35,290 nt of DNA from SZUA-287 sp036397975 (GTDB lineage: Bacteria > Bacteroidota > Ignavibacteria > UBA10030 > UBA6906), in contig DASWHW010000163.1 in the NCBI GenBank assembly GCA_036397975.1, positions 1 through 35,290 on the forward strand, read 5' to 3'. The notes beneath the pieces are model-generated. The model did no database searches, was not told the origin of the DNA, and saw nothing but the letters and a program-made list of their open reading frames with translations. A program made the translations under genes and the position numbers. Of the stretch, positions 21,577 through 30,100 are shown one piece after another. Position 1 is the stretch's first letter, and each line of letters opens with the position of its first letter.

Positions 21577-23435
21577 ACTCTCCCGCTTTCGCTGAACAAT
21601 GTGGAACGGAGCGGAAGGACAAAAGAGAAAGTGCTTCCTTTCCCGAATTCGCTTTCCACCCAGATGGTGCCACCGTACGCCTGGACAATTTCCTTCGCGA
21701 TTGCCAACCCGAGACCAACACTCCCCGGCACAGGGGCGCCGGTCTGCGATCGTACCTGCGCAAACTTATCAAACACCTTGGGCACGTCCTCTTCACGAAT
21801 CCCACATCCGGTGTCCTGCACATCCACCCTGATACCGGTGTCGGTCCACGTGGCACGAAGATCAACCGATCCGCCGGCATTGGTGTATTTCAGTGCATTA
21901 TTCACCAAGTTGGTGATCAACCATGAGACCTGTTGTTCGTCAGCCACAATCTTCGGCAAATCCGGTTGCATGTTTGTCGTAACCTCAATCCCCTTCTCCT
22001 GGAATTGAAGACGAAGTGGTTTGAGGGAGAAGTCAATAACGGCGGACATATCCAGTTCCACATCGTGAAATTCCACCTTCCCCGATTCCAACTTCGACAA
22101 CTGCAACAACTCTCGTGCGAGCTTGGTGAGCCTTTGACAATCTTCTTTTGCGGACTCGATCAATTCCCGCTGCCGGTCATTCAACGGCCCCAGCAAATCC
22201 TGGTTGAGAATATCGATGCTCATGTTTATGGAGGTCAGAGGCGTTCTGAATTCATGGGACAGTGTCGCAATGAAATCGGACTTCATGCGATCCAGTTCTT
22301 TGAATTGTGTCACGTCTTGGAGAAGGGTCACCACACAATACAGTTTGCCTTCCCCATCGTGGATTCTCGTCACTTTGGGACGAAAGTAGAGATGGTGGTC
22401 ATGATGGTCGAACATCAAATAGCGCGGTACCGCTTCCTCGTCATGCCTCTCACCCGGCTTGAGGAGAGATGTTACCCTCTCATCGCGTATCACACCCTCC
22501 ACAGGAAGCCCGATAACCGCACTTTCGGAACAACTGAACAGATCGGCGATGCGATGATTGATGTGGAGAATAAGAGCATCCGCATTCGTCACAATGACCC
22601 CATCGGGAATGCTCTCGACAATCGCTTCCGATTTACGTTTTTCGGAAATGATTTTCCCGATGTTCATTTGTTCGAATTGTTTGAGTCGCTCGGTCATCTT
22701 GTTAAATTCCCGACTCAAATCCCCGATCTCATCGTTCGACACGATATCCGTCTTGAGGTCGAGACGGCCTTCTCCCACTTGCTTGATCGTTTCTGTCAAT
22801 TGCTCGGCTGGTTGAATAACCACCTTGATGAGCCACGCTGTCGCAATGATACTGAGAATCAGGGAACCGATGGAGGCCATCATAACGCCGAGCGCGGTTT
22901 GATTCGCGAGCGAATGGGTGCGGGCTTCAGAATTATACATTGCCTGCTGGTTCGAGGAAAACAAGGCGAAGCAAAGTTCCCGAAGATGATCGGAAACGGG
23001 TCTGATAACGTCGTAGTAATATTTCTTCGCCGATTCGATGGCTCCCTGATTGATCCTTGCGGACATAGAATCAGCGAGGGTCGCGTACTGGCGATACACG
23101 ACAAGGATCGTATCACTCACGGGAGCGGGGCGACTCGCGGTATGGCGGACCGCCTGATCGTACCACGAAAAAAAAAGTTCCTTGTTTTCTTCAAACCCTC
23201 CGCCGATCGACGCCTCTTCTCCTTCACTGGCCGCAAGCAGTGCATTATCCTGGCGGAGAAGAGACTTCACCATGTTCTCCGCCGCGAGAACGCTGTTGTA
23301 GTTCTCGCTCAACATTCTCGCAACAGTATTTCCCATCGCGTAGAAGTTATAGATTGACCAAAAGCTTGCCGCAAGATTGAGGACGACGAGGAGGGTAAAG
23401 GTGCCTACAATTTTTGCACGTATGGTTTTGAACAT
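21573..23435 (-). CDS. KinB-like sensor histidine kinase
   Basis: A 620-residue inner-membrane kinase. Helix 1 (about 9-33), a periplasmic four-helix-like sensor (34-178, as in the KinB family) and helix 2 (179-206) are followed by HAMP (207-260), PAS (268-378), HisKA with phosphoacceptor His394 in SHEFRTPLTSI, and HATPase with N-box Asn512/Asn513 (NNALKYTN), G1 DTGCGI (541-546) and G2 GSVGLGLAIAKE (571-582). The signal is unknown; KinB of Pseudomonas works with the sigma54-type regulator AlgB, the same pairing as here. Its stop overlaps the regulator start by four bases. The start at 23435 lies 27 bp past the terminator of the preceding operon, so its promoter must be short and close. Confidence 0.94.
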   Translation of the reverse strand: MFKTIRAKIVGTFTLLVVLNLAASFWSIYNFYAMGNTVARMLSENYNSVLAAENMVKSLLRQDNALLAASEGEEASIGGGFEENKELFFSWYDQAVRHTASRPAPVSDTILVVYRQYATLADSMSARINQGAIESAKKYYYDVIRPVSDHLRELCFALFSSNQQAMYNSEARTHSLANQTALGVMMASIGSLILSIIATAWLIKVVIQPAEQLTETIKQVGEGRLDLKTDIVSNDEIGDLSREFNKMTERLKQFEQMNIGKIISEKRKSEAIVESIPDGVIVTNADALILHINHRIADLFSCSESAVIGLPVEGVIRDERVTSLLKPGERHDEEAVPRYLMFDHHDHHLYFRPKVTRIHDGEGKLYCVVTLLQDVTQFKELDRMKSDFIATLSHEFRTPLTSINMSIDILNQDLLGPLNDRQRELIESAKEDCQRLTKLARELLQLSKLESGKVEFHDVELDMSAVIDFSLKPLRLQFQEKGIEVTTNMQPDLPKIVADEQQVSWLITNLVNNALKYTNAGGSVDLRATWTDTGIRVDVQDTGCGIREEDVPKVFDKFAQVRSQTGAPVPGSVGLGLAIAKEIVQAYGGTIWVESEFGKGSTFSFVLPLRSTLFSESGRV

Positions 23436-23461
23436 ACAGCGCTCACGGAATGGATAATCCG

Positions 23462-23486
23462 AAAAACAAAAGGTTCAGGAGAACCT
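23462..23486 (-). terminator. Intrinsic terminator of the EVE-CNNM-OMP-EEP operon
   Basis: On the minus strand AGGTTC (23486-23481), a four-base loop and GAACCT (23476-23471) run into TTTTGTTTTT. It lies just past the stop at 23495 and separates this operon from the histidine-kinase gene. Confidence 0.75.
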
Positions 23487-23494
23487 CCATCAAC

Positions 23495-24526
23495 TTACTT
23501 CCGGCCGGCAAAGCGAAGCACGATCGCGAGATGATCGCTGTACCCGCCCAGATATTTATTTCCTCCATAGGTGCGTAGCGGTGAACCAGCGTACGGACCG
23601 CTCGGTTCCAACAACATGTCCCGCTGGAACACCTCCGCACTCGAAAAATACAGCTGAGGGCCATTCATAAGGGTGGAAGAAACCATTCCCTGATCAATCA
23701 TCTCCCATTTGCCGCGATAGTTGTAGGAACCGACAGAGTCACCGTGAATGGTTGTCATGCAGTTATAGAGCCGGAATGGGTCATCGGAAACCGCGGTCCG
23801 GTCTCCGGTCGCGCGAAGGTACTGCGTAACGGATACATCGACGGGAGTATCGTTGAAATCTCCCACGAGCACAATGCGGGCGCTGCCAGAGTCCTCCAGA
23901 ATAGAATCAACCAATGCCCGGCATGTTTGGGCCGCACGAATGCGATTCGGCCTTGACTCCTCTTCCCCTCCGGATCGGGAAGGCCAGTGATTCCCTATAA
24001 CCACGAAAGGTCCGTAGGTCGAACTAAATTCGGCAAAAATGATGTCGCGTGTCGGCCGGGATGGCATCGGGACTGTTCGATATCCGGTCTGCAGGGAAGT
24101 GACGGTCGTAGTGTCATACAGAAAAGCAACGTCAATACCGCGACTATCGGGCGACTCATGATAGACAACCCTAAGATGCAAATCGGAGAGATAGTCGCGG
24201 AGTAGATCTTCCAGGACGTGCTTATGTTCCACTTCGCACACTCCAAGAATATCCAGTCCCCATTCAGCTTTGATCATACGGATCACCGTCGCAAGATTCT
24301 TGAGCTTCTGCTGATAACGCTCCTCTGTCCATTCCTTCTTTCCATTGGGGGTGAATTCGTCGTCCGAACCGAACTCAGGATTGGGATCCGGGTCGTTCAC
24401 GGTGTCGAAGAGATTCTCAACATTCCACCAACCGATAACCAGAGACGATCTTGTTTCTTGAGAAAAAAGAAGAGAGGTGGGGGACAAAAACAGGGAAAGA
24501 AATATCGTAGTACGAATGGTGTTCAT
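23495..24526 (-). CDS. Secreted endonuclease/exonuclease/phosphatase family protein
   Basis: A 343-residue exported protein of the EEP (DNase I-like) superfamily, which cleaves phosphodiester bonds in DNA, RNA or phospholipid head groups. A signal peptide (MNTIRTTIFLSLFLSPTSLLFSQ) precedes the catalytic domain: WWNVENLFDTVNDP (metal Asn/Glu), DILGVCEVEH, PFVVIGNHWPSRSGG (catalytic His), IVLVGDFNDTPVD and GGYSDHLAIVLRF (final catalytic His). The start at 24526 is the codon that gives the signal peptide, and it overlaps the previous stop (TGATG). A longer frame to 24649 lies in the preceding gene. Substrate unknown; nutrient phosphate or nucleic-acid scavenging is plausible. Confidence 0.9.
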   Translation of the reverse strand: MNTIRTTIFLSLFLSPTSLLFSQETRSSLVIGWWNVENLFDTVNDPDPNPEFGSDDEFTPNGKKEWTEERYQQKLKNLATVIRMIKAEWGLDILGVCEVEHKHVLEDLLRDYLSDLHLRVVYHESPDSRGIDVAFLYDTTTVTSLQTGYRTVPMPSRPTRDIIFAEFSSTYGPFVVIGNHWPSRSGGEEESRPNRIRAAQTCRALVDSILEDSGSARIVLVGDFNDTPVDVSVTQYLRATGDRTAVSDDPFRLYNCMTTIHGDSVGSYNYRGKWEMIDQGMVSSTLMNGPQLYFSSAEVFQRDMLLEPSGPYAGSPLRTYGGNKYLGGYSDHLAIVLRFAGRK

Positions 24527-25233
24527 CAAAAACTCAAGCCAATAAATGGTCCGTGAGAAAGGGATCGATAATTTAGATTCTTGTTGTTCATCGCCCACGT
24601 CTGATACCGGAAGCGGTATCCAAACAATACCCCATTCAGGACCAGCCAATTTTTGGCCCAGAGGGTCACATCGCCAACGGTGGCAGCGGAGAACCCTGCC
24701 CCGGTGTTAAAGCCTTCAAAGCTGTAGTGGAAAAACTCCGAAGCACTAATGCGGAAGTCGAAACGGCTTCCTTGCGCACGATACATGATCCCTAGACCGA
24801 TTCCTGTACTGGCAATGTTGAAGGTTTCTTTCTCTGGACCCGGCGATCCCGCCCGTGTGTAGTTCACACCAAGAGAAACCGGAACGGAAAGATCGCTTCC
24901 TCTTGATAACGGAAATGCGGTTCCCACCTCGAGACCGAAGATCACCGTACTCTTTCTCGTCCCGCCAAGGTCGAATGTCCCGTAGCCAAAATAGATGGTG
25001 AACAAATCCTGACGTGCCGAAATCATCGGCACCCATGTGGAATACCTGATCATAATACTGTCTGGCCGTGAGTTCGTTGAAAGCGGTCGGAAATCCGATA
25101 AAACCGCTCCACCCGAAATGTACCGCCCTCGCCCGGATTCCGTTTCCTCGGGATCGAAGTATTGAGCAAATCCAATTGCGTGGACATTCACACAGAGGAA
25201 GAGCAACGAAACGACTATTTGATGGAGCTTCAT
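24526..25233 (-). CDS. Exported protein, probably outer-membrane beta-barrel
   Basis: A 235-residue protein that I do not recognise as a named family. A signal peptide (about 1-23, ending VHAIGFAQ) is followed by many amphipathic beta strands with aromatic ends, e.g. LFTIYFGYGTFDLG, TVIFGLEVGTAFPL, DLSVPVSLGVNYTRAG and GIGLGIMYRAQG. It ends SHGPFIGLSF, a terminal Phe as in many outer-membrane proteins. The ATG overlaps the stop of the CNNM gene (ATGA) and its own stop overlaps the EEP start (TGATG), so it is tightly coupled to both. A porin-like or membrane-anchoring role is inferred from the strand pattern. Confidence 0.7.
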   Translation of the reverse strand: MKLHQIVVSLLFLCVNVHAIGFAQYFDPEETESGRGRYISGGAVLSDFRPLSTNSRPDSIMIRYSTWVPMISARQDLFTIYFGYGTFDLGGTRKSTVIFGLEVGTAFPLSRGSDLSVPVSLGVNYTRAGSPGPEKETFNIASTGIGLGIMYRAQGSRFDFRISASEFFHYSFEGFNTGAGFSAATVGDVTLWAKNWLVLNGVLFGYRFRYQTWAMNNKNLNYRSLSHGPFIGLSF

Positions 25234-26543
25234 TTTTTCTTTTCCGCCGCAAGTTGTTTCCGAATTCTCAACGTTTTTACCTTTCGACCATCCACTGAAT
25301 CAATGGTCCCTTTCCACCCCTCCATTGTCACCGAGGCATGACGTTCAGGAACTCGACCCAGAAGTTGCAGCACAAAGCCGCTGACCGTCACGACTTCCTT
25401 TGTATCAGGCTCGATTTCAAACATGCGCGCGAAATCATGCAGCGGCATCGACCCATCGATCAGATATTCTCCATCCCGCACTTTTTCTACCATGCTCGGT
25501 TCTGTGTCGAACTCATCACGAATCTCTCCGACGAGTTCCTCAAGAACATTCTCGAGGGTCACCAGTCCTGCCGTCCCGCCGTGTTCATCCACTGCAATCG
25601 CCATTATGGAACGTTTGACAAGAAATGTCGATAGCATTTTTTCCAATGGAGTCGTCTCTGGCACGAAGAGGACATCCCGCTTGATCTCGAGAAGCGCCGT
25701 TCCCGGACCCGACATCCCTTTCCGTTTGAACAGATCTTTGATATGAACCATTCCAAGCACGTGATCAAGATCCTTGTCGCACAACGGGTAACGGGTGTAT
25801 TGATTCTCCCGTGCGATCACCAGATTTTCTTCCAGCGATTTGCCGGCATTGAGAAAGCAGATCTCGGTTCGCGGGACCATCACCTCGCGAACGCTTCGTT
25901 CCTTCAGGTCCATTGCCCGCAGGGAAATAGACTTGCCGAGTGTCGAAATCGATCGTCCCTGACTGAGTATGAGCCGCAGTTCCTCTTCGCTCTGTGCCAT
26001 GTCGCTTTCGCTCGTCGGTTGCATCCCGACCAATCTCAGAAAGAAACTTGCAGTTTCGTTCAGTGCCCAAATAAAGGGACGAAAAACCACAAAGAACAAG
26101 TGCAATGGACGGGCGATCAATAGCGTAGTTACCTGTGCCCGTTGAATGGCGAATGACTTTGGTGCAAGCTCGCCGAGCACAATATGGAGAAAGGTGATAA
26201 TCGCGAATGCAACCGCAAATGCAACTGTGTGGATCAATGCTGGTTGCGTCATCCCGAAAAATGCGAACGCCGGCTCGATTAGTTGTGCAACAAAAGGCTC
26301 ACCGAGCCAACCCAAACCAAGGCTTGCTAGTGTAATGCCGAGCTGAGTTGCGGAGAGGTATGCATCCAGGTGAGTGATGACATGCTTCGCGAGCTTACCT
26401 CGGCGAGACCCGGATTGCGCAATTGGTTCTATTTGCGTGGCACGGACTTTGACAATGGCAAACTCCGCTGCAACAAAAAAGCCGTTCAACAGGACAAGTC
26501 CCATTACGGCACCAATCTTCATAACCACAATCAGAACTTCCAT
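25230..26543 (-). CDS. CNNM/CorC-type membrane protein with CBS pair
   Basis: A 437-residue inner-membrane protein of the HlyC/CorC family. Its N-terminal DUF21/CNNM domain (about 1-185) has four hydrophobic regions and the motifs NGFFVAAEFAIVKVR and ATQLGITLASLGLGWLGEP. Two CBS domains follow (about 200-335, VREVMVPRTEICFL, MVHIKDLFKRKG, AIAVDEHGGTAGLVTLENVLEELVGEI) and then a CorC_HlyC domain (from about 345, GEYLIDGSMPLHDFARMFE). Family members are linked to Mg2+/Co2+ efflux or homeostasis rather than haemolysis. The start overlaps the stop of the EVE gene (TGATG). The second gene of a four-gene overlapping operon. Confidence 0.93.
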   Translation of the reverse strand: MEVLIVVMKIGAVMGLVLLNGFFVAAEFAIVKVRATQIEPIAQSGSRRGKLAKHVITHLDAYLSATQLGITLASLGLGWLGEPFVAQLIEPAFAFFGMTQPALIHTVAFAVAFAIITFLHIVLGELAPKSFAIQRAQVTTLLIARPLHLFFVVFRPFIWALNETASFFLRLVGMQPTSESDMAQSEEELRLILSQGRSISTLGKSISLRAMDLKERSVREVMVPRTEICFLNAGKSLEENLVIARENQYTRYPLCDKDLDHVLGMVHIKDLFKRKGMSGPGTALLEIKRDVLFVPETTPLEKMLSTFLVKRSIMAIAVDEHGGTAGLVTLENVLEELVGEIRDEFDTEPSMVEKVRDGEYLIDGSMPLHDFARMFEIEPDTKEVVTVSGFVLQLLGRVPERHASVTMEGWKGTIDSVDGRKVKTLRIRKQLAAEKKK

Positions 26544-26962
26544 CAGCTCTCAGAGGGCTGTTGTGACATTGCGATCAACGCTGACCATTGCTTGTCCGTC
26601 ACCGGCATAACGGAGAGGCGGGGAATCCGAACGAGGGGGAAATCATTAAACTTACCCTGCGCTTTGATGGCAGAAAGAGGTACAGGATTCTTAAGTCGTC
26701 CTTGCGCCTCCAGTTCTACAACGACAATTCTCGCATCCTTCTTTTTTGGGTCGGGGTACGGTGCGGAAACCACGCGTGCACGACCGACAATGCTCTTTTC
26801 TTTCCCGGAGTGGTAGATAAACGCCTCATCCCCCTTGTTCATCTTCCGAATATTGTTCAGCGCGGTAAAATTCGCGACGCCATCCCAAACAGTTTTCTTC
26901 TCTTTCTCAAGATCATTGTATCCGTATGATTCCGGATCGCCTTTGAATAACCAATACGCCAT
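26543..26962 (-). CDS. EVE-domain protein
   Basis: A 139-residue, single EVE (PUA-like) domain of the Thyn1 type, a fold that binds modified bases in DNA or RNA. The signature is MAYWLFKGDPESYGYNDL at the start, then TVWDGVANFTALNNIRKMNKGDEAFIYHSG, IVGRARVVSAPYPDP and VVVELEAQGRLKNPVPLSAIKA. The ATG at 26962 is taken because the family begins with xYWLxK; an in-frame TTG at 26974 would add four residues. First gene of the operon EVE - CNNM - outer-membrane protein - EEP, all joined by overlapping start/stop codons. What modified nucleic acid it reads is unknown; no restriction genes lie nearby. Confidence 0.92.
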   Translation of the reverse strand: MAYWLFKGDPESYGYNDLEKEKKTVWDGVANFTALNNIRKMNKGDEAFIYHSGKEKSIVGRARVVSAPYPDPKKKDARIVVVELEAQGRLKNPVPLSAIKAQGKFNDFPLVRIPRLSVMPVTDKQWSALIAMSQQPSES

Positions 26963-26992
26963 ATCAATTCTCAATTGTGTGATGCTGTTTTC

Positions 26993-27021
26993 AAGGTACG
27001 TGAAAGCTCAGGGGAAATCAA
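26993..27021 (-). promoter_or_regulatory. Weak promoter candidate for the EVE operon
   Basis: TTGATT (27021-27016) and TACCTT (26998-26993) are 17 bp apart on the minus strand. The -10 continues as TACCTTG, similar to the TAnnTTTG form of Bacteroidota. It lies about 31 bp before the EVE ATG. The match is modest. Confidence 0.3.
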
Positions 27022-27040
27022 GGAAGGCTATTGGAAGAAT

Positions 27041-27084
27041 CAAACAAGAAAAAGCAAAGCCTGGTCCGAAATGAACCAGGCTTT
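27041..27084 (-). terminator. Intrinsic terminator of the large T9SS cargo gene
   Basis: AAAGCCTGGT (27056-27065) and ACCAGGCTTT (27075-27084) form a perfect 10-bp stem with a nine-base loop. On the minus strand it runs into the T-rich GCTTTTTCTTGTTTG. It lies 28 bp after the stop at 27113. Confidence 0.85.
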
Positions 27085-27112
27085 GATGATCATCGCTTGA
27101 ATATGCGCGTGA

Positions 27113-30100
27113 TTACTTCGTCAACACCAGCTTCTGCGTGGTTGAGAGCCGTACAGAACCTATCGCATCAGTTGCTGTGAACCGCGCCAGATACACGCCG
27201 CTTGCAAACGAAGAAGCGTTCCAAGGAACGGAGTGATATCCCACATCGTACTCTCCGCTGACAAGTTCTGCCACCTGCCGACCAAGCACATCATAGATGA
27301 TGAGCGAAACATTGCTCACCTCTGGGAGGTCGAAGCGTATATGAGTTGTTGGATTGAAAGGATTCGGAAAATTTTGGCGAAGTGCAAAGTCTGTGGGCAC
27401 ACTTATGGAGTTCGATTGGCTTGCACTCGTTATATTCATCCCCTGCCTCAACTGAAGGGAGAGTGAACCGTTGTAAAGCGCGAGCTGAATCTCTGACAAA
27501 TACTTTTCAGCACTGGACGGATACCGATTGTGGATTGCGTCGTATAATATCCTTGCCCGATTTGTGTCCCTGCTGTTGAACAGGGTGATTACGAACTTAC
27601 CATACAGCGCTCTACGTTCGATATCGCTGTTAGGATACATCAGTACGTTGGCGTCATAAGATGCGAAAGCTTCTGACTCTGATCTCTCGACAACATAACT
27701 TGGCGGAAGAGCAGCACGAACGCTCCGAAGCAGAGTCGGATATGTAGCTTCAGCACCTCTCAAGAATGATGAAATGCCCGTGTTCGATAGTCGTTGCGCT
27801 ATCGCTATGAGTTGGCTTACGGCCCAACGTCTGACGTCCACTGGAAGCTGCCTGTTTCGAACCATCAACCGTAGTAGATCAAGCGCCTCTACATGACGCC
27901 CCCTGCTGCGCTCAGTCAACACCTGACGCATGGACTCCGGAATTGGATTTAGCATCGGATTGCCTTTTCCTCCGCTCTGATCTGGTGACAATTCATTTAG
28001 GACAGATTTTGCAATAACTTTCCCTCCCTTGGCGAACGCTGGGCTGTTACCTTCGTTTGGATCCTCTTCAAGCCAAGGTTCATAAAAAAGCTCTGAACCT
28101 TCTTCGATAATGAACTGGCCGGAAGGGTCGTCTCTGGTACCCCACCAGTTGTTTTGAGCAAACACAACCGATTTGTTCAACAGAACGACATCACCCCCTT
28201 CATTCCCGTAAATGCTGTTCTGTCCTCCCACGTCCCATTGAGCACCACTGAGAAAACCAAGGACGGCATGTGATTCATCCTGGCACTTCACTCCAATGTA
28301 ATTACCTGTTAATACATTGTAACCTCCATTAAGTCCGTCTTCAAGCTCAGGCGAACTGCCATCCATAGCATGTACACCGTAGCCAAAGCCCTCGATGCGA
28401 TTACCAACCATTTTCGGTGATGAGCTGACGCATCGCACCCCTGCGGAAATCTCTTCGGGTTCATTGCGAGAAGACCAATAGCCCCTGATGAGATTATTGT
28501 CGATGTGTACTTCTGCAATCGTGTTCAAATAGATTCCCATCCCCATGTTCACCATTGTGTTACTTGTGATGAATTTTGGTGCGGGCTCTACAGGACAATC
28601 CCCAAGCCATTGAGTAACCTGAACACCAATCGAACTATTCTCTATCGTGCAGTTGCTCATTGAGAACTGTGCCTGTTCCCCCACTAGTAACGCATTTGCA
28701 GCCCCAGTGATCGTGCAATACTCGACGGAAGCCTCGGCTTGACATGAGTTATTCAATGCAATTCCATTCCAACCAGTTGCACCCTGCTGAAGTGCAAACA
28801 CAATAGAGTTCTCAGGAGACCCCACAGCTTGAAGAGTTCCAGATACAAGAATTGATGAGTTGTTGCCCATCTCGAAACGTGCTCCTCCGTTCGGATGTAT
28901 AAGACAACGAAGCGATACCGATGTGTTAATACTCAGTGCGCTTGATTCAGAAATGCTTAATGTTCCGAATGACCAAAAGTTTCTTGTGGTACCGACGGGA
29001 GCGCTCAAAGTTGTGGTGCCGGAAATAGTGACCAGGTTGCCTGGGGGGAGTAACAGCGATTTCGAAAGGCTGGTTTCACCTGAAAGTACTGTGCCGTCAT
29101 CAAGTAGATCTACGACTTCGCCTTGGTATACGGTAATCACCGGAGAATCTTCGCTTTCGTTCCGAAACGCCTCTGTCCAGTCCTGTGATCGAACCTTATA
29201 TTGATAGATTGTCGTCGGATCAAGGTCAGCGTCAGCAAATGAGTGCGTCGCGGTTGAAACCGTAGCATACGGAATGTCGGACCAAGACTGACCATATACG
29301 CGTTTATAGACGTTGAAATATCTAAGTCCCGTCCCGTTCGGCCTTTCAGCACTCGAGGGATAATCGGAGGGGTTCGACCAGGCAAAGTCGACATTTGTAC
29401 CTCCTCCGGAGATTGTGTTAACATTAAAGTTTCTGGGAATACCGTACTTGACATAGTATAGAAGCAGAGCCTCTTGCACATAGAAATAATAGTGTCTGAA
29501 GGTTACACTATGATACTTCGTAGCAAAATCGTTGGCACATTCCCAGATCCGAAAATCAATCGCGCTGAGAGAGATGAATCTATCCCAGTTGTATCGAGTA
29601 TCTCCAGAGGGTGGGTATCCAGAGTCGCCGCCGCTCAACCAGCAATGCAAATGGATCCCTGCGCCAGACTGGCCATTCCAAGCATTATTTATAAATAACC
29701 CCGGAACAAGAGCTATTTCCTCCTCCGTTAGGATTCCTGCCTCGTACGCTTCCATAAGGAACTCCATTTGTTGCGCAGAATGCAGCAAATCTGAGGAACC
29801 TCCTGCAAATTCACCGTAGAAATGTCGGTATGAATTCCAATTGCACATTGAGCCTCTCGGCCCATTCTCAACCCATGTGCGAGAAATCCACAATCTTGCC
29901 ATTGCCAAAAAAATAGTGTCATACCATGCTGATAACAATGGAGGGGGAGGAAGATATGGACTTGGATCTGCCAGAGTCACTGTCAACCAGTGGGGAGTCT
30001 TGCTTAGTCGTGACATTCTCGACCAGATGCGGCAAACACCAAGTTCGCTCATTTGATCTTGGAGGCCATCTGCTCGCCAGCCGCCATATTGAGCAGGTGA

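Noticed and set aside
21933..23357. 474-codon open frame on the plus strand
   Set aside because: It is fully antisense to the histidine kinase, whose domains are unmistakable. The translation is rich in His, Arg and Gln with no recognisable family, as expected of a shadow frame.
26438..26453. TGGCAC-N5-TTGAC on the plus strand, another sigma54-like match
   Set aside because: It lies inside the CNNM coding region on the antisense strand with no plus-strand gene to serve. It is treated as chance, and shows that the near-match pattern alone is not proof.
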